Shown here in pieces: positions 35,102-44,125 of a stretch of DNA of 64,000 nucleotides. The stretch spans positions 86,741 to 150,740 of the forward strand of contig NZ_BSEV01000022.1 in the NCBI RefSeq assembly GCF_027922005.1, in the 5' to 3' direction. Within the stretch, counting starts at the first letter, position 1, and each line of letters opens with the position of its first letter. Position numbers and translations under genes: made by a program. This stretch comes from Streptosporangium carneum (GTDB taxonomy: Bacteria > Actinomycetota > Actinomycetes > Streptosporangiales > Streptosporangiaceae). A model generated the notes under the pieces. It searched no databases. It was not told where the DNA came from and worked only from the letters and a program-made list of their open reading frames with translations.

Positions 35102-35665
35102 ATGAAGCTTTTTGCGCGCGTGGGGCGATGGCTGGCCGTGGCCGCCGTCCTGCCGGTCGCGGGGGCGGCGCTCACCGCGCCCGCCGACGCGGGCACGGCG
35201 GTCTCGGGAAAACCGGGGGAGGCCGCCGCCCATGCCCGGAGCGCGACGCCGACCTTCTGCCTCAACGCGCACCTGGCCAACATCGGCTGGCAGGGGTGGC
35301 GTTGCGGGAGCGCCACGTGGATCACCGTGGGCACGACCGGGCAGAGCCGTCGCATGGAGGCGCTCCGGATCCGGTTCGGCAACAGTGACGGTTACGTCTG
35401 CGCCGAGGCCCACCTGGCCAACATCGGCTGGCAGGGCGCGCGCTGCGGGCTGGCGGGACAGCTCATCGAGGTGGGGACCACGGGCCAGTCGCGGGCGATG
35501 GAGGCCATCCGGCTCTACACCTCCGACTTCAACATCTGCCTCGACGCGCACCTGGCCGGCATCGGCTGGCAGGGCACGGCCTGCGCGATCGCGCCCGGGA
35601 CGCTGACCCGCGGCACGACGGGACAGTCAAGGCCGATCGAGGCCCTCAACGTCCTGGCCTGGTAG
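35102..35665 (+). CDS. Secreted protein with three ChW (clostridial hydrophobic Trp) repeats
   Basis: 187 codons. The signal peptide (MKLFARVGRWLAVAAVLPVA, cleaved near ADA) is followed by a short linker and three repeats of about 42 residues. Each has the form C-x2-AHLA-[NG]-IGWQG-x2-C ... GTTGQSR-x2-EAL/I. AHLANIGWQG recurs at about 58, 103 and, as AHLAGIGWQG, 147. ChW repeats (PF07538) are carbohydrate- or surface-binding modules of extracellular proteins. The conserved cysteine pair in each repeat is notable and probably forms a disulfide. There is no catalytic domain, so it likely binds a surface polymer. Confidence 0.88.
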   Translation: MKLFARVGRWLAVAAVLPVAGAALTAPADAGTAVSGKPGEAAAHARSATPTFCLNAHLANIGWQGWRCGSATWITVGTTGQSRRMEALRIRFGNSDGYVCAEAHLANIGWQGARCGLAGQLIEVGTTGQSRAMEAIRLYTSDFNICLDAHLAGIGWQGTACAIAPGTLTRGTTGQSRPIEALNVLAW

Positions 35666-35676
35666 CCCGCGGCGCC

Positions 35677-37944
35677 TCAAGGGGGACTCAGGGGCGGCAG
35701 GCCCAGGTCGCGGCGCAGGTGCTCGGCCGTGAAGGAGCCGGTCGCCTCGAGGAGCCGCCCGGGCGTGCCCTCGAACACCACGGTGCCGCCCCGGCCTCCG
35801 CCGTCGGGGCCGAGGTCGACGACCCAGTCGGCGTTCTTGACGACGTCGAGGTTGTGCTCGATCACGATCACCGTGTTCCCGCCGTCCACCAGGCTGTCCA
35901 TGATGGTGAGCAGGTGCTTGACGTCCGACATGTGCAGCCCGGTGGTCGGCTCGTCCATCACGTACACGCTGCCGGTCTTGCGCAGCTCGCCCGCGAGTTT
36001 GATCCGCTGGCACTCTCCGCCCGACAGGCTGCTCAGCGGCTGGCCGAGTTTGAGGTAGCCCAGTCCCACCTCGTTGACCGCGCGCAGGACGCGCCGGGGT
36101 TTCGTCTCGGTGAAGAACTCGGCGGCCTCCGCGGCCGTCATCTCCAGGACGTCGTGGACGGACCTGCCGCGCAGCGTGTGCCGGAGCACCTCCTGTCTGA
36201 ACCGCCGTCCCCGGCAGACCTCGCACCTCGACGTGACGCCCTCCATGAACGCCAGGTCGGTGTAGACGACCCCCAGTCCCTGGCAGTTCGGGCAGGCGCC
36301 CTTGGAGTTGAAGCTGAACAACGCGGGGCTGACCCCGCCCGCCACGGCGAACAGCCTGCGCACCTCGTCCATCAGCCCGGTGTAGGTCGCGGGGTTCGAC
36401 CTGATCGAGGTTCCGACCGCGGACTGGTCGATGACCACCGCCCCGGGATGCCGGGCCAGGAACACCTCGTTGACGAGCGTGCTCTTGCCCGACCCGGCGA
36501 CTCCGGTGACGACGGTGAGCACACCGGTGGGGAAGCCGACCGTGACGTTCCTGAGGTTGTGCGTGGTCGCGCCGGTGACGGTCAGCGTCCCGGTCGGCTC
36601 GCGGAAGAAGGTCTTGAGCGGCGGGTTCTCGCGCATGTGCCGCCCGGTGAGGGTGTCCGCCCCGTGCAGGCCCGTGACGTCGCCCTCGTAGACGATCTCG
36701 CCTCCGTGCGCTCCCGCGCGCGGCCCGACGTCCACCACGTGGTCGGCGATCCCGATGACGTCGCGGTCGTGCTCGACCACGATGACCGTGTTGCCCTTGT
36801 CGCGCAGCTCCCGCAGCAGGCCGTTCATCCGGGTCACGTCACGGGGGTGCAGGCCGACGGTCGGCTCGTCGAAGATGTAGGTCATGTCGGTGAGGCTGCT
36901 GCCCAGATGCCGGACGATCTTGATTCGCTGCGACTCCCCGCCGGAGAGCGTGACCGTCTCACGGTCGAGGCTGAGGTATCCCAGGCCGATGGAGACCAGG
37001 TGGCGCAGCCGGTCGAGGATCGCCGCCACCATCGTCTCCGCGACCGGTTCGGTGATCTCGGCGATCACGTCCACCAGGTTCCAGGCCTCCATCGCCGACA
37101 GCTCGGCGATGTTGCGGCCGTTGATCCGGCTGGCCAGCGCGGCCTGGCTGAGCCTGGCCCCGCGGCACAGCGGGCAGGTCAGGGTGGAGACGAACGTCAG
37201 CAGGGTCTCCCGCCTCGCGGTCGTCTCGACGTCCTTCTTGATGTAGAGCCTGTCGAACTTGTCGATCAGGCCCTCGTACTTCTGGGGCGCCGTGCCGCCC
37301 TGTGTCTCGAACGAGACGTCGGGCCCCTGGCCGCGCAGCAGCGTGTTCCACTCCTTCTCGGAGTAGTCGGCCAGCTTCCTGTCGTTGTCGAACAGCCCCG
37401 AACGGGCGAACGTCTTCCAGAACCACGTGCCGACCCCGAAGCCGGGCAGCAGGATCGCCCCCTCGTTCAGCGACCTCGTCCTGTCGATGGCCAGGCCGAG
37501 GTCCAGCGCCGTCTTCCTGCCGATCCCCTCGCACTCGGGGCACATCCCCGTGGGGTCGTTGAAGGAGAAGGCGTTGGAGTATCCCGCAGGCGGCGTGCCG
37601 ACGCGTGAGTAGAGCAGCCGCAGCAGCGGGTGGATGTCGGTGATGGTGCCGACGGTCGAGCGGGAGTTGCCGCCCAGGCGCCGCTGCCCGACGACGACCG
37701 CCGCCGAGAGGTTCTCGATCGCGTCGGCGTCCGGCCTGCCGTGCCTGGGCAGGCGGTTGCGGGCGAACGTCGAGAAGGTCTCGTTGAGCTGCCGCTGCGA
37801 TTCCGTGGCGATCGTGTCGAACACGATGGACGACTTACCCGACCCCGAGACGCCGGTGAAGACCGTGATCCGCCCTTTCGGAATCTTCAGTGAGACGTTC
37901 TTGAGGTTGTTCTCCCGGGCGCCCGTTATCTCGATATGGCTCAT
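35677..37944 (-). CDS. UvrA-like ABC ATPase, short drug-resistance (UvrA2) type
   Basis: 755 codons from ATG 37944. There are two ABC halves: Walker A GVSGSGKSS (about 37) and GVAGSGKST (about 485); signatures LSGGESQRIK and LSGGECQRIK; Walker B FDEPTVGLH and MDEPTTGLH. CxxC zinc pairs are present (CPEC, CPLC; CPNC, CEVC). It is about 200 residues shorter than UvrA, lacking the UvrB-binding region, as in UvrA2/DrrC-type proteins tied to resistance to DNA-binding drugs. The start abuts an AT-rich promoter and the mRNA is probably leaderless. It ends 11 bases from the ChW gene, convergently. Confidence 0.9.
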   Translation of the reverse strand: MSHIEITGARENNLKNVSLKIPKGRITVFTGVSGSGKSSIVFDTIATESQRQLNETFSTFARNRLPRHGRPDADAIENLSAAVVVGQRRLGGNSRSTVGTITDIHPLLRLLYSRVGTPPAGYSNAFSFNDPTGMCPECEGIGRKTALDLGLAIDRTRSLNEGAILLPGFGVGTWFWKTFARSGLFDNDRKLADYSEKEWNTLLRGQGPDVSFETQGGTAPQKYEGLIDKFDRLYIKKDVETTARRETLLTFVSTLTCPLCRGARLSQAALASRINGRNIAELSAMEAWNLVDVIAEITEPVAETMVAAILDRLRHLVSIGLGYLSLDRETVTLSGGESQRIKIVRHLGSSLTDMTYIFDEPTVGLHPRDVTRMNGLLRELRDKGNTVIVVEHDRDVIGIADHVVDVGPRAGAHGGEIVYEGDVTGLHGADTLTGRHMRENPPLKTFFREPTGTLTVTGATTHNLRNVTVGFPTGVLTVVTGVAGSGKSTLVNEVFLARHPGAVVIDQSAVGTSIRSNPATYTGLMDEVRRLFAVAGGVSPALFSFNSKGACPNCQGLGVVYTDLAFMEGVTSRCEVCRGRRFRQEVLRHTLRGRSVHDVLEMTAAEAAEFFTETKPRRVLRAVNEVGLGYLKLGQPLSSLSGGECQRIKLAGELRKTGSVYVMDEPTTGLHMSDVKHLLTIMDSLVDGGNTVIVIEHNLDVVKNADWVVDLGPDGGGRGGTVVFEGTPGRLLEATGSFTAEHLRRDLGLPPLSPP

Positions 37945-38220
37945 GGCCGAGATGTTAGATGTAATTAAAATTATTTTTTTATCGTGATTTACGGCAATAT
38001 GGAATTCACGGCGGACGCCGCGGAAGGGTGTTCGGACCGCCGCCGCTCCGGTCGCACCGGCAGTGGCCGGGGACCCGAGGCCGCCGAGCGGCTCGGCGTC
38101 AGTCCCAGGAGGAGACTCGCCAAAGTGGCCGGCCCTCACCCTGGGACTGCCCGACGCCGGCTTGACCGTCCACGAACCGCCGGAGCCCGACGGCCACATC
38201 CGGCGCCTGACCGGGCGCCC
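37945..38220. promoter_or_regulatory. AT-rich promoter of the UvrA2 gene and spacer
   Basis: 37951-37985 is strongly AT-rich for this genome, with taattaaaatta and a run of seven T, so a promoter almost touching the start codon is likely. Further on, cagtcccagg (38100-38109) and cctgggactg (38140-38149) form a long-range inverted repeat. No gene is supported. Confidence 0.5.
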
Positions 38221-38739
38221 TCAGGCGTCGACCGAGCCGCCGCTGCGCCAGTAGACGTTGTTCTCCCTGCTCAGCAGCCCGTCGTCGACCAGGTAGCGGC
38301 GCAGTGCCGCGTAGTCGTCGTGGAAGGCGCGCAGTGCGACGTCGACCTCCTTCTCCGGATAGCGGACCCCCGGTTCGAAGACCTGGGCGATGTAGTTGAG
38401 CACGACCAGCTGCTTGTCGCGCTTGGTGGGGATCGCCCTGAGTCGTCCCTCGACCAGGAACGCCTGAAGCACCCTCTCCTGAGGGGAGGCGGCGGGGGTT
38501 GCGGGCCTGGCCGTGGCGTGCAGCAGCTCACGGAACCGTTCCCGTCGCACCTGCCAGCGTCCCCCCTCGTCCTGTACGGCCAGCCCACCGCGTTCCAGCC
38601 GGTCCAGCGCCCGCCGCACGGCCTCCCTGTCCAGCCCAGACTCCTCGGGGCCGCCGCCCAGAGCCAGCGCCGACAGCACCCGCAGCGTGTCCTCCTGGTA
38701 CAGCAGGCCCAGCACCTGCCTGATCGCCTCGTCGCTCAT
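38221..38739 (-). CDS. DUF2087 protein (winged-helix regulator-like)
   Basis: 172 codons from ATG 38739, preceded by GAGGG. The N-terminal 75 residues (IRQVLGLLYQEDTLRVLSAL, LDRLERGGLAVQ) look like a winged helix. The C-terminal part (LRAIPTKRDKQLVVLNYIAQ, then YPEKEVDVALRAFHDDYAAL) is DUF2087, ending VYWRSG. It is divergent from the YjbR gene across only 39 bases, so it may regulate that gene. Confidence 0.85.
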   Translation of the reverse strand: MSDEAIRQVLGLLYQEDTLRVLSALALGGGPEESGLDREAVRRALDRLERGGLAVQDEGGRWQVRRERFRELLHATARPATPAASPQERVLQAFLVEGRLRAIPTKRDKQLVVLNYIAQVFEPGVRYPEKEVDVALRAFHDDYAALRRYLVDDGLLSRENNVYWRSGGSVDA

Positions 38740-38778
38740 GCCCTCATTCTTGTCGGTCCCGTCTGCTACTTCTGCCTC

Positions 38779-39171
38779 ATGGACAGTCATGGAGTGAGCC
38801 CCGATGAGTTCCTGCGGATCGCCTCGGCGCTGCCCGAGGTCGAGCTGGCCCAGCACAGCGAGGAGTGGGTCGGGCTCAGGGTCAGGGGGAAGGGCTTCGG
38901 CTACCTGTCCGAGGCCAAGCGGACCGCGCAGCTCAAGGCGACCCTGGCCGAGCAGGCGGCGATGGTGGGGGACAACCCCGAGGTCTACGGGCTCTCTTGG
39001 ACCAGCGGTCAGTTCGGCTGGGTCGAGGTCCGGCTGGCGAAGGCCGACCCTGAGGAACTGGTCGAGGTGATCACCGACGCCTGGTGCCTGACCGCCCCGC
39101 GCCGCCTGGTCGCCGACTACGAGACCCGCGCCGGGCTCGCCCCGATGGCCGAGATCCCCACGGAGGGCTGA
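38779..39171 (+). CDS. MmcQ/YjbR family protein
   Basis: 130 codons. LRIASALPEVELAQHSEEWV, then LRVRGKGFGYLSE, and the C-terminal RRLVADYE match the YjbR/CyaY-like double-wing fold, a small presumed DNA- or ligand-binding family. No ribosome site is clear before ATG 38779. The start is divergent from the DUF2087 gene. Confidence 0.85.
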   Translation: MDSHGVSPDEFLRIASALPEVELAQHSEEWVGLRVRGKGFGYLSEAKRTAQLKATLAEQAAMVGDNPEVYGLSWTSGQFGWVEVRLAKADPEELVEVITDAWCLTAPRRLVADYETRAGLAPMAEIPTEG

Positions 39172-39225
39172 GGCGTGTTCCATAGGCTGTAGGCGTTCGA
39201 CGCCTGCCGGTTCCGGGAGAAGGGG

Positions 39226-40008
39226 ATGTGCGTGCCGGTGTGGTCTGCCGGGAGCGGCTCGGAAACGGTGCGGGGCCTGCAGGAGAGAGCGGCCCGGGCT
39301 CTGCCCGCCGAGCACGTCGAGGATGTCGGAGGGTGGTGGCTGCGCCACGCCCCCAACTGCTCCTGGTGGGTGGGAACGGTGCTGCCCCACGGTGACGCCG
39401 GGCCGGGCGAACTGGTGCGCAGGGTCGTCGGGGCGGAGGACTTCTACACCGGTCACGGCCTGGCCGCGCGGTTTCAGATCAGCCCAGGAGCGTGCCCGGA
39501 AGGGCTCGACACGGTTCTGGCGGAGCGCGGCTACCGCCGTCAGAGCCCGATGTCGTTGCAGGGGGCGTCGACCGCGCGTGTCCTGGCACAGGCGCCGACA
39601 GGCTCGCTGCGGGTTCGGCTGGACGACCGCCCGACCCGCGAATGGTTCGAGACCTGGCGTGCCGTGCACGGTCACGACGGCGACCCCCGCGCCGAGTGGG
39701 ACATGCTCGGCCGGGTGGAGCGGCCGTGCGCCTACGCCGGCGCGATGATCGGGGACGACGTTCTCGCGGTGGGCCGCGCGGTCGCCGACACCGGCTGGGC
39801 GGGAGTGTTCGGCATGGCCACGCTTCCCGAGGCGCGCGGGAGGGGCGCGGCCCGCGCCGTGCTCGCCGCGCTGGCCGAATGGGCCGGCGCGCACGAGGCG
39901 GGCCGCATGTATCTCCAGGTGGAGCGCGACAACGTCCCGGCCCTACGGCTGTACGAACGGGCGGGTTTCAGCGAGATATGCGGTTACCACTACCGCGGCG
40001 CGGAGTGA
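39226..40008 (+). CDS. GNAT-family acetyltransferase with an extra N-terminal domain
   Basis: 260 codons; GGAGAAGGG stands just before the ATG, and a GTG two codons later is also possible. The C-terminal half is a GNAT domain: FGMATLPEARGRGAARAVLAA is the acetyl-CoA loop, and MYLQVERDNVPALRLYERAGF is the closing segment. The N-terminal 130 residues look like a degenerate second GNAT. Substrate is unknown. It ends 28 bases before the convergent helicase gene. Confidence 0.85.
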   Translation: MCVPVWSAGSGSETVRGLQERAARALPAEHVEDVGGWWLRHAPNCSWWVGTVLPHGDAGPGELVRRVVGAEDFYTGHGLAARFQISPGACPEGLDTVLAERGYRRQSPMSLQGASTARVLAQAPTGSLRVRLDDRPTREWFETWRAVHGHDGDPRAEWDMLGRVERPCAYAGAMIGDDVLAVGRAVADTGWAGVFGMATLPEARGRGAARAVLAALAEWAGAHEAGRMYLQVERDNVPALRLYERAGFSEICGYHYRGAE

Positions 40009-40036
40009 GCCTCAGGATCCGTCGCTTCCGATCCGG

Positions 40037-42529
40037 TCACAGGCGGTTGAGGCCGATGACGTGGAGCACGGCGCGGCCCTCCTCGTCGGAGGCGGCCAGG
40101 TCGACCTGGGCGTCGATGCCCCAGTCGCCGTCGCCCGCGGGGTCGGCGATGACCTGGCGGACCTTCCAGAGCTCCTTCTCCTCCTCGATGCGGAGCAGGC
40201 CGGGACCGCGGGCGTCCGGGCCCGTGCCGACCTCGTCGTGGTCGTCGTAGTAGGCGTCCAGGGCGGCGCCCCAGTCGACGTCGGGGGCGAGCTCGGCAAG
40301 CTCCTCCTCCCGCTCCAGGGCGGCCAGCTCGACCAGCCGGAACATCGCGTTGCGGACCAGCACCCTGAAGGCGCGGCTGTTGGCGGTGACCGGCTTGGTC
40401 TTCTCCTCGAGGGAGGGGGCCTCCAGCTCGCCGGTGGGGTTCTGCAACTGCTCCCACTCGTCCAGGAGACTCGAGTCGACCTGCCTGACCAGCTCGCCGA
40501 GCCACTCGATGAGGTCGATGAGGTCCTCGGTCTTGAGGTGCTCGGGGATGGTCCGCGACAGGGTGCGGTAGGCGTCGGCGAGATAGCGCAGGACGGTCCC
40601 CTCCGACCTGGCCAGCTCGTAGAACTGGACGTAGTCGGCGAAGGTCATCGCCCGTTCGTACATGTCCCTGACGACGGCCTTGGGGCTGACGGTGTAGTCG
40701 CCGACCCAGGGGTGGCCGCGGCGGTAGGTCTCGTACGCGCCCAGCAGCAGGTCGGCCAGCGGCATCGGGTAGGTGACCTCGTTGAGGAGCTCCATCCGCT
40801 CCTCGTACTCGACGCCGTCGGCCTTCATCTGCGCCACGGCCTCCCCGCGCGCCTTGTTGAGCTGGGCGGACAGGATCTGCCGGGGGTCGTCGAGGATGGA
40901 CTCGATGATCGAGACCATGTCCAGGGCGTAGGTCGGCGACTCCATGTCCAGCAGCTCGAGGGTCGCCAGCGCGAAGGTGGACAGGGCCTGGTTGAGCGCG
41001 AAGTCCTCCTGCAGGTCAACGGTCAGCCTTGCCATCCGGCCCTGGTCGTCCGGCTCGGAGAGCTTCTCGACCACGCCGCCCGCCAGCAGCGAGCGGTAGA
41101 TCGCGATGGCCTGGCTGATGTGCCGCCGCTGCCACTTGCGGTCCTCGTGGTTGTCGGTGAGCAGGTGCCTCATCGCGGCGTAGCAGTCGCCGGGACGGTT
41201 GATCACCGCGAGCAGCATCGCGTTGCTGACCTTGAACCGGGAGTTCAGCGGCTCCGGCTCGGCGGTCTGCAGCTTCTCGAAGGTCTCCTCGCTCCAGCCG
41301 ACGAAGCCCTCCGGCGGCTTCTTGCGGGCGTAGCCGCGCCGCCTCTTGGGGTCGTCGCCGATCTTCGCCAGCGCCCGCTCGTTCTCGATGACGTGCTCGG
41401 GGGCCTGGCAGGCGACGTAGCCGATGGTGTCGAAGCCCGCCCGGCCCGCCCGCCCGGCGATCTGGTGGAACTCGCGGGCGCGCAGCCGCCGCACCTTGTT
41501 GCCGTCGTACTTGCTCAGCGCCGTGAACAGCACGGTCCTGATCGGCACGTTGACGCCGACGCCGAGGGTGTCGGTGCCGCAGATGACCTTCAGCAGGCCC
41601 GCCTGGGCGAGCCGCTCGACCAGCCTGCGGTACTTGGGGAGCATCCCGGCGTGGTGGACGCCGATGCCGTGCCGTACGAGGCGTGACAGGGCCCGGCCGA
41701 AGCGCGTGGTGAAGCGGAAGTTGCCGATCATCGCGGAGATGGCTTCTTTCTCCGCCTTGGTGGACATGTTGATGCTCATCAGCGCCTGTGCCCGCTCCAT
41801 GGCCGCGGCCTGGGTGAAGTGGACGACGTAGACGGGGTACTGGGTGGTGGTGAGCATCTCCTCCAGGGTTTCGTGGAGGGGGGTGAGCCGGTAGGAGTAG
41901 ACCAGGGGGACAGGGCGCTCGGCGTTCTTGACCACCGCGGTCGGCCTGCCGGTGCGGCGGGTGAGGTCCTCCTCGAACCTGGTGACGTCGCCCAGCGTCG
42001 CCGACATCAGGATGAACTGCACGTTGGGCAGCTCGATCAGCGGCACCTGCCAGGCCCAGCCGCGGTCGGGCTCGGCGTAGAAGTGGAACTCGTCCATCAC
42101 GACCTGGCCGATGTCGGCCTGGGCGCCGTCGCGGAGCGCGACGTTGGCGAGGATCTCGGCGGTGCAGCAGATGATCGGGGCGCCGGGGTTCACGCTGGCG
42201 TCGCCGGTCATCATGCCGACGTTCTCGGTGCCGAACACCGCGCACAGGTCGAAGAACTTCTCCGAGACCAGAGCCTTGATCGGCGCGGTGTAGAAGGTGC
42301 GCACGTCCCGGGTCAGCGCGGTGAAGTGCGCTCCGGCGGCGACCAGGCTCTTCCCCGAACCGGTCGGGGTCGACAGGATCAGGTTGTTCCCGGAGACGAC
42401 CTCGATCAGCGCCTCCTCCTGGGCGGGATAGAGGGTGAGCCCCCGCTCGGCGTTCCATCCGACGAACGCGTCGAAGATGGTGTCGGGGTCGGCGTCGATC
42501 TCTTCTGGCAGGCGATCTACAAGGCTCAC
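40037..42529 (-). CDS. DEAD/DEAH-box RNA helicase with C-terminal DUF3516
   Basis: 830 codons from GTG 42529. Helicase motifs: I, LSTPTGSGKSLVAAGAH; II, VVMDEFHFY; III, ILMSATLGD; V, CGTDTLGVGVNVP; VI, HQIAGRAGRAGF. DUF3516 follows from about residue 440, with the Arch-like region of Ski2/Mtr4-type enzymes in shortened form. This family is near-universal in actinomycetes and is thought to act on structured RNA. It is probably a one-gene unit. Confidence 0.92.
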   Translation of the reverse strand: MSLVDRLPEEIDADPDTIFDAFVGWNAERGLTLYPAQEEALIEVVSGNNLILSTPTGSGKSLVAAGAHFTALTRDVRTFYTAPIKALVSEKFFDLCAVFGTENVGMMTGDASVNPGAPIICCTAEILANVALRDGAQADIGQVVMDEFHFYAEPDRGWAWQVPLIELPNVQFILMSATLGDVTRFEEDLTRRTGRPTAVVKNAERPVPLVYSYRLTPLHETLEEMLTTTQYPVYVVHFTQAAAMERAQALMSINMSTKAEKEAISAMIGNFRFTTRFGRALSRLVRHGIGVHHAGMLPKYRRLVERLAQAGLLKVICGTDTLGVGVNVPIRTVLFTALSKYDGNKVRRLRAREFHQIAGRAGRAGFDTIGYVACQAPEHVIENERALAKIGDDPKRRRGYARKKPPEGFVGWSEETFEKLQTAEPEPLNSRFKVSNAMLLAVINRPGDCYAAMRHLLTDNHEDRKWQRRHISQAIAIYRSLLAGGVVEKLSEPDDQGRMARLTVDLQEDFALNQALSTFALATLELLDMESPTYALDMVSIIESILDDPRQILSAQLNKARGEAVAQMKADGVEYEERMELLNEVTYPMPLADLLLGAYETYRRGHPWVGDYTVSPKAVVRDMYERAMTFADYVQFYELARSEGTVLRYLADAYRTLSRTIPEHLKTEDLIDLIEWLGELVRQVDSSLLDEWEQLQNPTGELEAPSLEEKTKPVTANSRAFRVLVRNAMFRLVELAALEREEELAELAPDVDWGAALDAYYDDHDEVGTGPDARGPGLLRIEEEKELWKVRQVIADPAGDGDWGIDAQVDLAASDEEGRAVLHVIGLNRL

Positions 42530-42578
42530 GGTTCAATACTGCCGAAGAACTGGAGGTGCTCGGACCGGCTTGGGCGAC

Positions 42579-42599
42579 GCCCGCGATTACATCGCGGGC
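42579..42599. terminator. Perfect 9-base hairpin between helicase and acyltransferase genes
   Basis: gcccgcgat (42579-42587) and atcgcgggc (42591-42599) with loop tac lie between the acyltransferase stop and the helicase start on the minus strand. It could be a terminator or an operator of the helicase gene. Confidence 0.5.
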
Positions 42600-42651
42600 A
42601 AAATAGCGAACTCGAGGGCGCTAGATCCTCTTAAATACCGCCAAATGGTGA

Positions 42652-43974
42652 TTAAGCGGACGGGGTGGGGGCGGGAGAAAACGACCTGGCGAGCGTCAGC
42701 CCCGCCAGAAGCATGCCCGTGCCGACCACGGCCGCAGGCCCGGGAACGAAGCCCATCACCGTGAAGGTCAGCAGGCCCGCGGCGGTGAGCGCCGTGGCCA
42801 CCACGATCCTCGCCGTCCCTCCCCGGTACGGCGGGACCGCCGCGGGCGTCTCGAACCGGGCGAAGCAGCGCAGCAGCGGCCACAGCGCCAGAGTGAGCAT
42901 GAGCAGCCAGTGCGGCCACCCCGACAGCCAGGCGGACGTCCCCGGCGCCGGAGTCGAGACGCCGAGACCCACCACGACCACCGACGCCACCACGAACAGC
43001 GCGCTCATGTGCCACAGGTAGACCGTCATCATCCGGGGCGCGGCCCAGCCGAGCACCCTGGTCACCCCGGGCCACTGGGCGAACCGCACGATCCACGGGC
43101 GCAGCGCGGTGGCCAGCCCGATCTGGCCGACGCCGACCGCCAGCAGCGCTATCGTCGGCGGCGCCATGTTCGACACGGCCGCGCCCGGCATCCCGATCAT
43201 GCTGCCCGGGTAGGGGCCGAAGGCCACCAGCGCCGCCGCCAGGCCGTACCCGGTGAGCGCCATCGCCCAGGGGCGGTGAAGACGGCCGTCGGCGTAGAGG
43301 AAGCCGAGCTGGTGCACCGCCAGCCAGACCAGCCCGATGTTGAGGAACCCGACGACCTCCAGCCCCGTGGCGAAACGCGCGACGTCGACCACGACGGCGC
43401 CGGCGGACAGCGCCGCGGGGACGCGCCAGCCGTACACCATGTTGAGCCGGAGCATCCGCGGGGTCACCGCGACCACGACCAGGTAGATCGCCAGGAACCA
43501 CAGCAGCTGCCCGGCCAGGCGCGCGGCCGTGACCACCGGCTGCTGCGGCACGCCGAGCGCCAGCAGCAGGTGGGGCAGCGGGATCCAGACCACCGCCAGC
43601 GGCACCACCGGCAGGGCCAGGCGGCGCAGCCGTACCGCGAGCCAGGCGGGGATCGTCTCGCCGCGCCGCACCGCGCCCCGCCAGCTGATCGCGTTGGCCG
43701 CGCCCCCGGCGAAGAACACCAGCGGCATCACCTGGCTGACCCAGGTGATCGTCCAGGCCCAGCCGGTCGCCAGCGCGTTGCCCGTGGAGATCCGCCCCTC
43801 CGCGAAGGACAGCACCGGCATGCTCCAGTGCTGCAGCACCACCAGCGCCATGCCGAACAGGCGCGACACGTCGATGAAGAGGTCGCGTCCCGGTGGCGGC
43901 GGCGCTGTGCGGGCGGCGGATCGGGTGACGAGGGCGGTCACGGGGGTCTCGATTCCTTGGAGGGGTGATGTCAC
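42652..43974 (-). CDS. Acyltransferase-3 family integral membrane protein
   Basis: 440 codons from GTG 43974. FIDVSRLFGMALVVLQHW carries the N-terminal histidine of acyltransferase-3 proteins. About ten membrane segments follow (e.g. LLWFLAIYLVVVAVTP, MMTVYLWHMSALFVVASVVV). The family O-acylates cell-surface or secreted sugars and antibiotics. It is divergent from the two-component system across 151 bases and may be one of its targets. Confidence 0.85.
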   Translation of the reverse strand: MTSPLQGIETPVTALVTRSAARTAPPPPGRDLFIDVSRLFGMALVVLQHWSMPVLSFAEGRISTGNALATGWAWTITWVSQVMPLVFFAGGAANAISWRGAVRRGETIPAWLAVRLRRLALPVVPLAVVWIPLPHLLLALGVPQQPVVTAARLAGQLLWFLAIYLVVVAVTPRMLRLNMVYGWRVPAALSAGAVVVDVARFATGLEVVGFLNIGLVWLAVHQLGFLYADGRLHRPWAMALTGYGLAAALVAFGPYPGSMIGMPGAAVSNMAPPTIALLAVGVGQIGLATALRPWIVRFAQWPGVTRVLGWAAPRMMTVYLWHMSALFVVASVVVVGLGVSTPAPGTSAWLSGWPHWLLMLTLALWPLLRCFARFETPAAVPPYRGGTARIVVATALTAAGLLTFTVMGFVPGPAAVVGTGMLLAGLTLARSFSPAPTPSA

Positions 43975-44047
43975 GACCCTCCCGCGCGGGGCCCGGTTCC
44001 CGCAGTGACGCCCGCATCCGTCTTGACGTCGGCGTCACCCCCCTTCC

Positions 44048-44071
44048 GGGGGTAGGGCCAGCCCTACCCCC
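44048..44071. promoter_or_regulatory. Perfect dyad in the divergent region, candidate response-regulator site
   Basis: gggggtaggg (44048-44057) and ccctaccccc (44062-44071) are perfect inverted arms around ccag, 55 bases before the histidine kinase start. The location between divergent genes and the symmetry suit autoregulation by the LuxR-type response regulator encoded downstream. Confidence 0.55.
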
Positions 44072-44125
44072 CGACGCCTGCGCGCAGGGTCGAGCTACCG
44101 GTCCGGCCCTCGTACCGTTGGGCTC

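Noticed and set aside
34895-35388. Plus-strand frame overlapping the start of the ChW gene
   Set aside because: The ChW frame has a signal peptide and repeats; this frame has neither.
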